The notes: a model not told the origin generated them from the letters alone. A stretch of DNA of 64,000 nt from Bacteroidota bacterium (GCA_017860455.1 JAGDMF010000007.1:1-64000), one strand, 5' to 3'. Shown: positions 18,299 to 28,700, counted from the first letter of the stretch. Program-made: numbers and translations.

Positions 18299-18862
18299 AT
18301 GAAAACAGCATTACTCATTATTGACATTCAAAATGATTACTTTGGAAATGGCGCTATGCCTCTTTGTGGTGCAACAAAAGCAGCCGAAAATGCAGGATTA
18401 ATCCTGGCTCATTTCAGAAAAGAATCAAAGGAAATAATTCATATACAGCACATTGCAACAAGACCATCCGCTACTTTTTTTCTTCCGGACACTTTTGGGG
18501 CAGAGATTCATAATTTAGTAAACCCATTACATACAGAAAAACGGATTACCAAACATTTTCCCAACAGTTTCAGGGATACTGATTTAGACATCCATTTAAA
18601 AAGTCAAGAGATTACAGAATTAGTGATTTGTGGTATGATGACTCATGTATGTATTGATTCTACAGTTAGGGCAGCTAAGGATTTCGGGTACAATATTACC
18701 CTCATTGGAGATGCCTGTGCTACCAAAGATTTACAGATTGGTGAAAAAACAATCCCTTCTGAAGAGGTGCACTATAGTTTTCTTGCTGCATTAAATTATT
18801 TTTATGCATCAGTAATCAGTACAAAAGAGTTTTTAAAACTTAATCAGAATGAATTAAGTTAA
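18299..18862 (+). CDS. Isochorismatase-family cysteine hydrolase
   Basis: A 187-residue single-domain protein of the isochorismatase-like superfamily (nicotinamidase, isochorismatase, ureidoacrylate hydrolase relatives). The catalytic triad is visible as D9 (LIIDIQNDY), K85 (RITKHFPNSF) and C118 (GMMTHVCIDSTVRAA). It is cytoplasmic, with no signal sequence. The isolated setting gives no substrate. It follows the acylation cassette after 45 bases and may be read through from it. Confidence 0.88.
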   Translation: MKTALLIIDIQNDYFGNGAMPLCGATKAAENAGLILAHFRKESKEIIHIQHIATRPSATFFLPDTFGAEIHNLVNPLHTEKRITKHFPNSFRDTDLDIHLKSQEITELVICGMMTHVCIDSTVRAAKDFGYNITLIGDACATKDLQIGEKTIPSEEVHYSFLAALNYFYASVISTKEFLKLNQNELS

Positions 18863-18943
18863 AAGATTTGATACTCAAATTGATTATATTTAAGAGTTTA
18901 TTTTTCAACTATGAACTTTTGGATCGTTTATTGTAAATAAAAT

Positions 18944-18978
18944 TTTGCATTCATTGTATTAAAAAATTACTATATTTG
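18944..18978 (+). promoter_or_regulatory. Promoter before the DUF975-like gene
   Basis: TTTG (18944-18947) and TATATTTG (18971-18978) are separated by 23 bases, slightly longer than the usual 19-21. The expected transcript would begin near 18985, leaving a leader of about 80 bases that contains a short open frame. Confidence 0.55.
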
Positions 18979-18990
18979 CAAATCATATAT

Positions 18991-19050
18991 ATGGAGTTCA
19001 GAAACCATTTAAACGAGGCGAACCGAAAAGCCAAAAGAGTAGGGATTTAA
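18991..19050 (+). CDS. Possible 19-residue leader peptide
   Basis: A short frame, ATG at 18991 to TAA at 19048-19050, would give a basic 19-residue peptide (MEFRNHLNEANRKAKRVGI). It lies between the promoter and the membrane-protein gene. The piece GAGGCGAA...AAAAGCC inside it recurs as AAGGCGAA...AAAAGCC before the next gene (about 19707-19724), and the two halves can pair as a small hairpin, so the conserved thing may be RNA structure rather than peptide. Speculative. Confidence 0.25.
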   Translation: MEFRNHLNEANRKAKRVGI

Positions 19051-19068
19051 AATTAAAAAAATAAAAAA

Positions 19069-19668
19069 ATGAGTACAGAAAATGTAGAATTAATGCGCAT
19101 GGCCAGAGAATCTCTAAAAGGGAAATGGGGTTTGGCAATTGGAACTTTTGTTGTATGTATGATCATAGTCGGAGCTATCCAATTGATCCCAATGGGTGGT
19201 GGTCTCCTTGCCATTTTCATTACAGGTCAGTTTACATTAGGATTGACAATCTTTGCTTTGTCTATTTCCAGAAATCAAGAAGCAAAATTGGAACAAATTT
19301 TCTTAGGCTTTAACAGATATGGTACTGCATTAGGAGCATATCTCTTAATGGCACTTTTTACATTTTTATGGACTTTACTTCTTATTATTCCCGGAATCAT
19401 TGCAGCACTTTCTTATTCCTTAACTTACTTTATTTTAGCAGATGACGAAACTATTGGTGCCAATGACGCTATAGACAAAAGTAAAAAAATGATGGATGGG
19501 TATAAATGGAAATTATTCTGTTTAGGATTAAGATTCTTCTTACTAGGGTTACTTTGTATTTTAACTTTAGGAATTGGATTCTTTTGGTTATTTCCTTATA
19601 TACAAGTTACTTATGCGAAATTCTATGATGATGTTAAAACTAACTATATAGAATCTCAACAAGTTTAA
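19069..19668 (+). CDS. DUF975-like integral membrane protein
   Basis: A 199-residue membrane protein with about four to five hydrophobic segments. The layout resembles the DUF975 group: short N-terminal amphipathic piece (MRMARESLKGKWGLAIG), pairs of helices and a central DDETIGANDAIDKSKKMMDGYKW motif between helices. The function of the family is not known to me. It is preceded by its own promoter and a possible leader element, and followed by another small membrane protein with a similar leader. Confidence 0.7.
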   Translation: MSTENVELMRMARESLKGKWGLAIGTFVVCMIIVGAIQLIPMGGGLLAIFITGQFTLGLTIFALSISRNQEAKLEQIFLGFNRYGTALGAYLLMALFTFLWTLLLIIPGIIAALSYSLTYFILADDETIGANDAIDKSKKMMDGYKWKLFCLGLRFFLLGLLCILTLGIGFFWLFPYIQVTYAKFYDDVKTNYIESQQV

Positions 19669-19729
19669 GATTTTTTCAAAAAAATGTACATCAATAAACA
19701 TTGAAACAAGGCGAATAAAAAAGCCGACA

Positions 19730-20317
19730 ATGAAAAGTATTACAAAATATCAAAATTCTGTATCTTTTACAACAATTGACGATCCTCAAACAGTTAAAAA
19801 TGAACTATTTGAAGTGTTTATATCTAAACTTGAAGAAAGGAAAGCATCCTCAATCAAACAGGAGGAAGATTATATTTTGTACAAAGTAAATTTTTTTAGA
19901 TTTGTTTCAAACTGGAATCTATTGAACACCATTTCTGATGGATATATTCATTTTGAAATTACAGATCATCAAATTGAAGTCAATTACCAGATCAGATTCA
20001 ATGACATTTTTTTCATTTCCTGCTTTATGGCTTTTGCTTCAATATTAGCAGGATATGACATTGTTGCTAAGATAATCATACCAATTCTCATTTTTTTAAT
20101 ATATTATGGATTAAATGTTTCTATTTGTATTTTAAGATATAAACATTTTATAAAAAAAACCATTACAGAATATTTAGAAAAAGATATATGTTCCTTAACT
20201 AAAGAACAAGAAGAATGGATCGCTGATGATTCAAAATGCGATGCGTGTGGAGCCACCTTAAAACCATCAGATAAATATTGCCAGAATTGCGGATTATTGG
20301 TGAGAATTGATATGTAA
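19730..20317 (+). CDS. Small membrane protein with C-terminal zinc ribbon
   Basis: A 195-residue protein not assigned to a named family. Two adjacent hydrophobic segments (about residues 88-130) follow a cytoplasmic-looking N-terminal domain. The C-terminus carries a zinc-ribbon pattern, CDAC-x11-CQNC, typical of zinc-ribbon tails on bacterial membrane proteins. A small hairpin-forming motif shared with the preceding leader lies just upstream. Function unknown. Confidence 0.6.
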   Translation: MKSITKYQNSVSFTTIDDPQTVKNELFEVFISKLEERKASSIKQEEDYILYKVNFFRFVSNWNLLNTISDGYIHFEITDHQIEVNYQIRFNDIFFISCFMAFASILAGYDIVAKIIIPILIFLIYYGLNVSICILRYKHFIKKTITEYLEKDICSLTKEQEEWIADDSKCDACGATLKPSDKYCQNCGLLVRIDM

Positions 20318-20338
20318 CTCGTTATAAATAAAATAAAA

Positions 20339-21568
20339 ATGAATCAAATAAAAAAGAAAACATTTCATTTATTAATTATCATTTTTGGATTATTCTTTTG
20401 TAATTCAATTTTTTCTCAAGAACAAACAGTTGGTAAAGTGAAAAATATTGATTATGAGAATATGGACATTGTTCTAAATGGCAAAGTAAAATCAGTAATG
20501 ATCATAACACATGAACCTGATTATTCTTGTGATACAATAAAGCCATACTTTGATTACACAATATTTGAAGGATTCATTCCGGGTGTATGTTGGGTTGTAC
20601 AATGTAAGGTTGATACTCTAATTTATAATTTCGACTCCCACTTGGTAATATCCCAAATAATAAAAAATAACTTTTTAGTAATTAAAGAAAATGTTGGGAA
20701 AATTGAAAGAACAGAATATAACTTTACAAATGGCTTAATTCAATCACAAAAAACTACTATAAATGGCAAAAAGGATCATTTTATTCGATATAAATATGAT
20801 TCTCATTGTAATTTAATTAAAAAAACTGTGGTTTCTAAAAACTATAAATCAATTGTTTATTATCAATATGATGAAAGGGACAATTTAATCGAGAAAAAAG
20901 AATATTTGCAACATAAAAATGATCTCTTTTGGCCCAGATTACGTAGTCAGGAAAAATACAAATATGATTCTTCCAGTCATCTTATTGAAAAGAAATGGGC
21001 CGGAAATAGAGTTAATGTTTTCAAATATGATACTTTAGGAAACAAAATCGAAGAAGGATACTATTCCAAATTTACTGCAAAGAGTTCAATCTATTATCCA
21101 AGTAAAGGATTTGAATATGATTCAAATAATAACTTAATAAAAAGTTATTGTTTAAGTGATGTAATGCCATATAAAACTGATTGTTATTACATCTATGACA
21201 ACCAACAAAGGATAATTGAGAATAAAGGTTTAAAAATCGGGAATGATACTGTGGTTGATTACCATTATATTTTTGCATATAATGAAAATGGAAAATTAAT
21301 CAAAAAAGAAGCGTTAATTGGAAGAGGATTTTGGGAAAATAATTATGAAAAAAGTTTTAATATGATCATCTATCAATACAATGAATATGGTAACATCATT
21401 AAGCAAGAAAATTATGGTAGTGAAAATAATAAAGATCCCAATATTATTCAATTTTTTTACACATACGATTCTCATGGTAACTGGATCAAAAAGGAAACCT
21501 GGATGGGAAAAACAAAGGATAAATTAGAGAGAACAAAAATTGAAGATCGAATTATTGAATATTATTAA
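20339..21568 (+). CDS. Secreted protein with YD-repeat-like units
   Basis: A 409-residue protein with a signal peptide (cut near NSIFSQ, residue 26) and then at least eight irregular units of the type Y-x-Y-D-x-x-x-N-L-I-x-K, for example YKYDSHCNLIKK and YQYDERDNLIEKK. These resemble the YD repeats of Rhs-type proteins, but there is no Rhs core motif, toxin domain or T9SS tail. It is probably periplasmic or surface-associated. Role unknown; downstream is a convergent helicase gene. Confidence 0.6.
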   Translation: MNQIKKKTFHLLIIIFGLFFCNSIFSQEQTVGKVKNIDYENMDIVLNGKVKSVMIITHEPDYSCDTIKPYFDYTIFEGFIPGVCWVVQCKVDTLIYNFDSHLVISQIIKNNFLVIKENVGKIERTEYNFTNGLIQSQKTTINGKKDHFIRYKYDSHCNLIKKTVVSKNYKSIVYYQYDERDNLIEKKEYLQHKNDLFWPRLRSQEKYKYDSSSHLIEKKWAGNRVNVFKYDTLGNKIEEGYYSKFTAKSSIYYPSKGFEYDSNNNLIKSYCLSDVMPYKTDCYYIYDNQQRIIENKGLKIGNDTVVDYHYIFAYNENGKLIKKEALIGRGFWENNYEKSFNMIIYQYNEYGNIIKQENYGSENNKDPNIIQFFYTYDSHGNWIKKETWMGKTKDKLERTKIEDRIIEYY

Positions 21569-21583
21569 CATATCCCAATCCCT

Positions 21584-23692
21584 CTATTTTTTACTGATCT
21601 TATATAACTCCGTAATCATCTGTCCTCGTTGGGTTGACCAATATTCCAAATCACAGACAATAATCAGATTTTTTCGGGCACGACTTACAGCTGTATTGAT
21701 GAGATGCATCCCTTTACTGATAGGCCTTTGGGTATCCACAAACCACTTGTCGAACGTATCCACTACACTCAAAATGACCGTATCCCACTCCCTACCCTGC
21801 GAACCATGAACAGTAAGAAACTTGTATTCATTTCGTTCCTGAGGCATGTTTTTCCCCAATAATTTTACCTGATTTTTATAAGGCGTTAATACAATATAAT
21901 CCGTATTTCCCTGCTTTTTAAGATTGAAAATCAAGTTTTTAATCTCTAAAACTTCATTGATAGAACATCTCGATCTTAATTCATCCACTTTTTTTGCATC
22001 TATAAAGTGTATTTGTGTTTCACCATTAGGATTTAATGAGTGAAATGATGGAGTATATACATTTCGGGCTAATAATCTGGCCAGATTGTCACCAAAACGA
22101 TACGTGGCATCTAATGAAGTTTGTACCATATAAGAGGGTGCATAAGGTGCATTTTTCAGGTATTGATCTCTGCAAATATCTCTTTCAAATCTAAATAGCG
22201 TATCTAGAAAAATGGATGATTGAGCCCATAAGAAGACATTGTGGTATTGTTCCTCTTTTTCAATATCAAAATCATTAATTTCACATACCGGCGGTAATTG
22301 TTTGTGATCCCCAAAAAAAGTTATGGGTGTAGAACGATTGAAGAGGGTGAGCGTTTTGGCCATATTAGCATAGCCTGCTTCATCTAAAAACAGATGATCT
22401 ACAATCAACTTTGTGTCTGTATAACGTCCAATATAGCCATCAATTGTGCAGGCAACCAGATTGACCAGTCTTAAACGTGCTTCCGTGGAATTGGCAGCAA
22501 TATGATTCCGTTTTATTTGCAATGCTTCAATTTGTGCCTCCAAAATATCCCAACTGGTATTCATATATTCTTTGAACAGAGGCTCATCTGTTTCCAATTG
22601 CTTTTCAATCATCTGAATCGAAGTAACTAATTGTTTGTGAACCATTTTACAATTAAAGAGGGAAAGTTCTTCCATTAACATCTCCCATTCAGGGAACTGT
22701 ACAAACTTTTGCTTTATGGAATCAATAATGGGTTCTGCTTTCTTATGAATTTTGATCCGCTCCTTTTTATCACTTGGCATAGTTTTCGAAAGCTCCATCA
22801 ATTCATCAAAAAGTGGAGGCAGATTCTTGATCTGATCGTACATTTCCCAGGTTTCGTTGAAGTCTTGTACCCTTTTCAATATATCGATCTGATTGTCAAA
22901 ATCGGTGAGATTTTTAGTAATTCCCTGATCTTCACATACTTCAGGAAACATCTCTACAAAATTTTTGGAAGGAGATCCCAATCGTAAAATTTTACTTCTT
23001 TTTACACCTGCTTTGTCTGTCATTTTAATGACAGCCCGCAGCACTTGTTCCAAGGCATTATTAGTTGGTGCAATTATGGCTACTTTATCCCCATTTTTGA
23101 TATAATGGAGTATGGCATAAGAGAGTACAAACTGTGTTTTACCGGTACCTGGCGCACCCCAAACATAGGTAAAAGGATTTGTAAACACCGTTTTAATAGC
23201 TTCTTTCTGATTATCTGATGGTTGTAAATGCTTTTCTTCAAAAAATGTGATATTGTCAACCGATTCTGCATATTTGGATGGCAATGAAGGAAGTTCAATC
23301 TTCGCTCCATTCATCTTAAACCAGGACTTAACCCTTACAACCAGAAATTTTAAATCAGAAATTACTTTTAAATCTGTATGTCTTAGCGATTCAAATGCAG
23401 GTTTGGCCTTTTCTCCCGGTTTAATCAACAGAAAATTTTTATCAGTATCGTATTCTACTACTTTGACTGCTAATGTATCATACCGTTTTCCATTTCTTAA
23501 ATTTTTAAAAAAGAGGGCCTCCGTATCAACTATTTTTCCTGCAATTCTAATTTTGAGGAGCATATCAGATTTATGAATATATTCCAATTCAAGGACATCC
23601 AATTCCTGAATCCCTTTATCATTTTGATTTAAAAAGTTGTAATACGCTTCGGCGCTGTTGATTCCTATTTCTCTGATTTCAGGTATGGTCAT
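21584..23692 (-). CDS. Superfamily 1 DNA/RNA helicase (Upf1/Dna2-like AAA)
   Basis: A 702-residue SF1B-type helicase. Motif I is GAPGTGKTQ (residues 179-187), motif II FLDEAG, motif III GDHKQLPPV, then VLTPYKNQ, motif V VHGSQGREWDTVILS and motif VI NTAVSRARKNL. An N-terminal beta-rich region (about 35-125) resembles the accessory barrel of Upf1/IGHMBP2-like enzymes. No nuclease domain is visible. It is likely a nucleic-acid translocase in repair or RNA metabolism. A good promoter is 47 bases upstream, and the gene stands alone, so there is no context clue. Confidence 0.88.
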   Translation of the reverse strand: MTIPEIREIGINSAEAYYNFLNQNDKGIQELDVLELEYIHKSDMLLKIRIAGKIVDTEALFFKNLRNGKRYDTLAVKVVEYDTDKNFLLIKPGEKAKPAFESLRHTDLKVISDLKFLVVRVKSWFKMNGAKIELPSLPSKYAESVDNITFFEEKHLQPSDNQKEAIKTVFTNPFTYVWGAPGTGKTQFVLSYAILHYIKNGDKVAIIAPTNNALEQVLRAVIKMTDKAGVKRSKILRLGSPSKNFVEMFPEVCEDQGITKNLTDFDNQIDILKRVQDFNETWEMYDQIKNLPPLFDELMELSKTMPSDKKERIKIHKKAEPIIDSIKQKFVQFPEWEMLMEELSLFNCKMVHKQLVTSIQMIEKQLETDEPLFKEYMNTSWDILEAQIEALQIKRNHIAANSTEARLRLVNLVACTIDGYIGRYTDTKLIVDHLFLDEAGYANMAKTLTLFNRSTPITFFGDHKQLPPVCEINDFDIEKEEQYHNVFLWAQSSIFLDTLFRFERDICRDQYLKNAPYAPSYMVQTSLDATYRFGDNLARLLARNVYTPSFHSLNPNGETQIHFIDAKKVDELRSRCSINEVLEIKNLIFNLKKQGNTDYIVLTPYKNQVKLLGKNMPQERNEYKFLTVHGSQGREWDTVILSVVDTFDKWFVDTQRPISKGMHLINTAVSRARKNLIIVCDLEYWSTQRGQMITELYKISKK

Positions 23693-23738
23693 AATGGTAA
23701 GTTTTATTTAGTTTTATGAGTTCGTGATATTAATCGTG

Positions 23739-23770
23739 CAAAGATAGAAAATAATTTAACAGATAACAAA
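23739..23770 (-). promoter_or_regulatory. Promoter of the SF1 helicase gene
   Basis: Read on the minus strand, TTTG (23770-23767), a 20-base spacer and TATCTTTG (23746-23739) fit the phylum consensus well. Transcription would start near 23732, about 40 bases before the ATG at 23692. Confidence 0.75.
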
Positions 23771-23806
23771 TAAAAAGTAATAAGTAAAAAGTAAATGAAA
23801 AAGGTA
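23770..23806. repeat. Degenerate heptamer array (TAAAAAG-like)
   Basis: About five imperfect units of the TAAAAAG/TAATAAG type lie between divergent promoters, next to a hairpin element. It looks like a decayed version of the 201-298 array. Confidence 0.5.
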
Positions 23807-23807
23807 A

Positions 23808-23833
23808 TAGCCCTGTACTTTAGTGCAGGGCTA
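23808..23833. repeat. 26-bp near-perfect inverted repeat (REP-like hairpin)
   Basis: TAGCCCTG and CAGGGCTA flank TACT/AGTG-type inner arms, giving a stem of about twelve pairs with one G-T pair and a tiny loop. There is no T-run to make it a terminator. It resembles hairpins mobilised by REP-associated tyrosine transposases, but no transposase is present here. Confidence 0.6.
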
Positions 23834-23892
23834 TGATTGAAAAAAGTGAAAGTAATAAATTCATAATGAAAAAATTACATTTTAACATTTTA

Positions 23893-23925
23893 TTTGTAAA
23901 AGTGATCATTTTTTTACTATTTTTG
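23893..23925 (+). promoter_or_regulatory. Promoter of the histidine kinase gene
   Basis: TTTG (23893-23896), a 21-base spacer and TATTTTTG (23918-23925) match the consensus. Transcription from near 23932 rules out an in-frame ATG at 23833 and supports ATG 23983. Confidence 0.72.
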
Positions 23926-23982
23926 CAATTGAATTGTAAATTAGTCAAAATTTGCATCATTGTAAAACACAAAAATAGTTAT

Positions 23983-25674
23983 ATGGATTTTAAGTCTAAA
24001 TTAGAAAAAATGAAAAAGAGATCTATCCCTTTAGATCTTTCATTTTTTAAAACAGAATATGAAGACACTCATATAAAATATTATCGGTTAGCATTACTCT
24101 ATATCGGAATATGTTTTCCTTTGACTGCATTTATATATAAATTTTTATCTATTCATTTTATTGATCCCTTTTGGTTGAGGGTAATCATTTCATTTTTGTT
24201 TTTATCGGTTTGTATTACAAGCTTTAAAATTAAATTCATATATCATAACATCGTTGCACTATTTAATTTTTGTCTTTTTACAATATTCCTATGGTCTTTA
24301 TATATAGCCAGTATTAACGATTTTTCATTGGTTACATCGATCACCTTTATTATAGTTGTATCGATTAATTGTGCTGCTATAAAGAAAACACGATACATTT
24401 TATTTTATATTGTTTTTTCAACAATAATAATGGTTCTATTCTTTATCAGATTTAAAATTGATTTTGAATTAGGTTTCACCATTCTATTATTAACTATGAC
24501 TATTCAATTTGTGGTATATCTTATTATAAAATCAAAAAATGAAGCAGAATTATTATTGATTGATAGTGAAATGAAAATGAGGTATTTGATTGATGCATTG
24601 GGTGAGGGAATCGGAATTATAAATGAAAAAAATATTATTCTATATGCAAATCCTTCTGCTCATCAAATATTTGAAATTCAGGCAAATCAGTTATTTCAAT
24701 CACCAATATCCTCTTTTTTAATTGAAGAATCTATTAAATCATTTATTCAACGTCCAAAACTAGATAAAAACTTTAATAGCCAAACATTTGAACTACTTAT
24801 TCAAACCAAAAATAACGAATGTAAAACATTACTTGTTACAGAATCTTTATATAATATGGAATATCATGATTTTTATGGTACTATCATGGTTTTTAGAGAT
24901 ATTTCAGATCGCAAAATTAAAGAGATAGAATTAAAAGAGGCTAAAAAAAAGGCGGAAGAGAGTGAACGGTTAAAATCTTCATTTTTAGCTAATATGAGTC
25001 ATGAAATTAGAACTCCAATGAATGGAATCATTGGATTTACTGACCTAATGAGCCAAACAGAATTAACGTATGAAGAACAAAAACATTACAGTTCGATCAT
25101 ACATCAATGTTGTCATAAGTTATTGAATGTGATCAATGATATTATTGACGTTTCCAAGATTGAAGCAGGAATGGTTGAAGTACGAAAAGATGCAATGGAT
25201 GTAAATGATCAGCTCCAATTAATTTATCAGTTTTTTAAACCGGAAGTGGAAGCAAAAGGGATGGAATTGATTATTAAATATGGATTAAAAGATCATGAGT
25301 CTTCAATTATTACTGATGCAGATAAATTTTATTCCATATTAACTAATTTGGTTAAAAACAGCATCAAATATTCTCATCAGGGTTATATCGAGTTTGGATA
25401 TCATGTAATCAATGAAAATTCAAATATAAAAGAACTTCAGTTTTATGTTACGGATACCGGAATAGGGATTCCTATTGATCGTCAAGAATCTATCTTTGAG
25501 CGTTTTATACAAGTAGATTTAGATAATAGAAGATCTTATCAAGGTTCAGGCTTAGGGCTTTCAATCGCAAAATCTTATGTTGAAATGTTAGGTGGAACAA
25601 TTGGAGTTGAATCTGTAGAAGGGATCGGTTCAACTTTTTATTTCACAATACCTTATCATACTGTTCAAAATTGA
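23983..25674 (+). CDS. Membrane-bound PAS sensor histidine kinase
   Basis: A 563-residue sensor kinase. About five to six membrane helices (residues 30-190) form the sensory part, then a PAS domain (about 200-310), a HisKA domain with phospho-accepting H340 in ANMSHEIRTPMNGIIG, and an ATPase domain with LTNLVKNSIKY (N box), TDTGIGIP (G1) and GSGLGLSIAK (G2). There is no receiver or output domain, and no response regulator in the window. It lies directly before the second T9SS peptidase/MBOAT locus, which has its own promoter, so a regulatory link is possible but unproved. The start at 23983 avoids a 50-residue extension lying upstream of the promoter. Confidence 0.9.
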   Translation: MDFKSKLEKMKKRSIPLDLSFFKTEYEDTHIKYYRLALLYIGICFPLTAFIYKFLSIHFIDPFWLRVIISFLFLSVCITSFKIKFIYHNIVALFNFCLFTIFLWSLYIASINDFSLVTSITFIIVVSINCAAIKKTRYILFYIVFSTIIMVLFFIRFKIDFELGFTILLLTMTIQFVVYLIIKSKNEAELLLIDSEMKMRYLIDALGEGIGIINEKNIILYANPSAHQIFEIQANQLFQSPISSFLIEESIKSFIQRPKLDKNFNSQTFELLIQTKNNECKTLLVTESLYNMEYHDFYGTIMVFRDISDRKIKEIELKEAKKKAEESERLKSSFLANMSHEIRTPMNGIIGFTDLMSQTELTYEEQKHYSSIIHQCCHKLLNVINDIIDVSKIEAGMVEVRKDAMDVNDQLQLIYQFFKPEVEAKGMELIIKYGLKDHESSIITDADKFYSILTNLVKNSIKYSHQGYIEFGYHVINENSNIKELQFYVTDTGIGIPIDRQESIFERFIQVDLDNRRSYQGSGLGLSIAKSYVEMLGGTIGVESVEGIGSTFYFTIPYHTVQN

Positions 25675-25702
25675 TTTTTTTCTAAAATAAATCGTATATT
25701 TG
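25671..25702 (+). promoter_or_regulatory. Promoter of the second T9SS peptidase locus
   Basis: TTG (25671-25673), a 21-base spacer and TATATTTG (25695-25702) match the phylum consensus. The start ATG is at 25731, about 22 bases after the expected transcription start. Confidence 0.75.
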
Positions 25703-25730
25703 CAGGTTAATATTCGTAATATACCGGTTT

Positions 25731-28700
25731 ATGAAAAAATTTTTATCTGTTATTTTATTTGTCATTTTAACCTATTCAGGTTATAGTCAACAACCTGTAA
25801 ATGAGATCTTTTTAGATTCATTATACTCAATTGCTCCGCAATTACTTTCAGTCAAAGATCAATCAATATTGCAGGACTTGCCGGTTTTTTCAATGGATGT
25901 TGTTCAAAGAAATTCTTCAATTCCTTCTATGGTTGACAATTCACAAACCTATTATTTCCCTTACATTTTTTATCAATCAGCTTTAGAGTGCGGACAAGCC
26001 AGTACGCTCACTTATTTATTCACTTATGAATTAGCTGTAAGAAGAAATCGTTTTGTACTATTTGACAATCCAATATACACCTATCATATTCCTTCCCATT
26101 TTGCATGGAATTTTTGTAATGGGGGAGCCAGTTCCGGAGTAAGTGCAATGGATACCTGGCAGGTGATCAGGACAGCAGGTTCTCCTTTTACACCCGACTG
26201 GGGAACTTCTTATGCTGCCGGTGGTGCCAGTAAGTGGATCTCCGGATATGACAAGTATTATAGAGCTATGCAAAACAGAATTGTGGATATGTACGCAATT
26301 CCTACTACAACAGCAGAAGGAATCAATACTTTAAGACATTGGATTGCAAATCACTGCACTGGTGAAGGACAAGGTGGAATGGCCCATTTTTACTGCACTT
26401 ATCAAGGAACAAACGGCACTTTACCCGCTGGAACTCCTGAAGGTGGAAAAGCTGTGATGACCACTTTCTCGTCTTATGTAAATCACTCTCAAACCATTGT
26501 TGGTTATAACGATTCCATTCGATATGATTATAACGGAGATGGTCAATATACAAACAATATTGATATCAATGGAGATGGAGTTCTTAATGTAAAAGATTGG
26601 GAAATTGGAGGTGTGATTTTTTGTAACTCATTCGGAACCGGTTGGGGGAACAACGGATTTGCTTACCTACCCTACAAAAAATTAGCAGAAACACATACCG
26701 AAAACGGAGGAATCTGGAATGCCTGCGTTTATATCGTAAATCTTAGAGATGAAGTGTTCCCTCAAATCACCTACAAAGCAACCATCAAGCACGATAAACG
26801 TGGAATGATCCGATTAACCGCCGGAATCAATCCTGATATAAATGCCACAACACCTAGTACTACTATTGGATTTAACGTTTTTAATTTTCAAGGAGGTGAA
26901 ATGTCAATGCAAGGTGGTAGTTTAGAAGCTGATAAAATACTGGAATTAGGTTTGGATGTTACCCCTTTACTAAACTCCATGGAACCAGGTGCCCCTTATA
27001 AGTTTTTCTTAGGCGTTACTGAAAATGATCCAAGTGGAACAGGAACCGGTCAAATCGCAAATTTCTCTGTAATGGATTATACTGGATCAACTCCTGTAGA
27101 AATTCCATGTAACAGTACTAATACTGTAATTGCTAACAATACAACAACTTACCTTGGAGTTAGTCATACTTTAAACTTTACAAAACCCAATATTACTACT
27201 GATACTGTTACTGTAAGTGCTTTTGAGAATTTTTCTAAACAATTAGAAGCTGAAAATGGAGTACCTCCTTATCGCTGGGAACTTTCTCATGAATACAATC
27301 TGGAAGAATTTACTGCACCTTACCCTACAAATGATGGTACAGTTGTTTCTTTATCCAGTACAGACAATGGGTATGCCACCATTCCACTCCCTTTTAGTTT
27401 TCCATTTTTTGAAACCAAATACAATCAAATTGTGGTTTTTGCAGATGGATATATCGCATTTCGATACGATACATACAACTGGCCATTTTTAAAAGATGCT
27501 GATAATCAATTAAGAACTTCCAGATTTATTGGACCTTTCAGAGGTGATCTGGTGGTTTCTTCCTTGAAAAAAACGTCAGATGCCAATAGTATCACCTTAA
27601 CTTTCAGTGCTAATATTAAAAGTCAAACCGCTAACAGTGTTAAATTTACTGTAAAATTATACAATACAGGCGTAATTGAATATTACTACGGAGATATGAG
27701 TTACACCGGATCCAGTTTTATCTCTGTTTTATCCAGAGGTGATGCTATTATTTTTGCCAAAACGGCGATTTCAGGCGTACCTGCTGCTTCTTGTGCTAAT
27801 AGAAATTTCAGATTTACTCCTCCCCCTTCAATTGCAGGATTAACTTTAACTCGAACCGGTGAACTTACCGGAAGAATGGATATGGCTTTAGATCATGTAC
27901 CTGTGGCCGTTACCTGTTGTGATAACAACGAAGTTAGGACTACTAAAATTATTAATTTCTCAAGTACTTATAATTCTGCTTTATTGATATCAAACATTGA
28001 TGTAAATGCCAACGGAAGCACAAACATTTGTGCCGGTGATACCGTTATTTTATCAGTTACTGTTAGAAATGTGGATACAATTGGATTAGATGGTTGTAAT
28101 CTTAAATTCTCTATACAAGATGATTATATCACCTTATTAGATAGTACAGAATATTTTGGATATATTGCAGGAGGAAATGAATATATTTTAAACAATAGTA
28201 TTAAATTCGTTGTTGATGGAACCACTCCTAACAACTATAATGCCGAATTTGCTACTCTAATTACGACATCAAGTAACATCAATTCCAGTGGTGTTCAAAA
28301 TTTTATTATCAAAGGAAGAGATATTGATGTGATCGATTTTAGTTTAGTATCCGGAAATAATAATGTATTTGACCCGGGAGAAAATAGCAATTTTACAGTT
28401 GTAGCAAAAAATACAGGAGCATCTGAAATCAATAACTTACGCTTTGTAGTTCATTTTGCTGAACCTGAATTAACCCCTACTGTCGCTCAAGTAGATATTA
28501 CTACTTTAGGGATTGATGCAACAACCAATTTGCCTTTTGAAATCGGTGTCAATAATAATTTTGTATCAGGAACAACTGTTGATGCCCTTATAGATGTTTA
28601 TATAAATAATAATTTCTTTAAAACAATCATTATTACATTGGTCGGAGAATCTAATTGTTTTGGATTTGAAGACGGATTTCCTGCTCCTATAACCTTTTCA

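Noticed and set aside
23833-23982. 50-residue N-terminal extension of the histidine kinase
   Set aside because: The ATG at 23833 is upstream of a consensus promoter (23893-23925) and sits on the end of the hairpin element.
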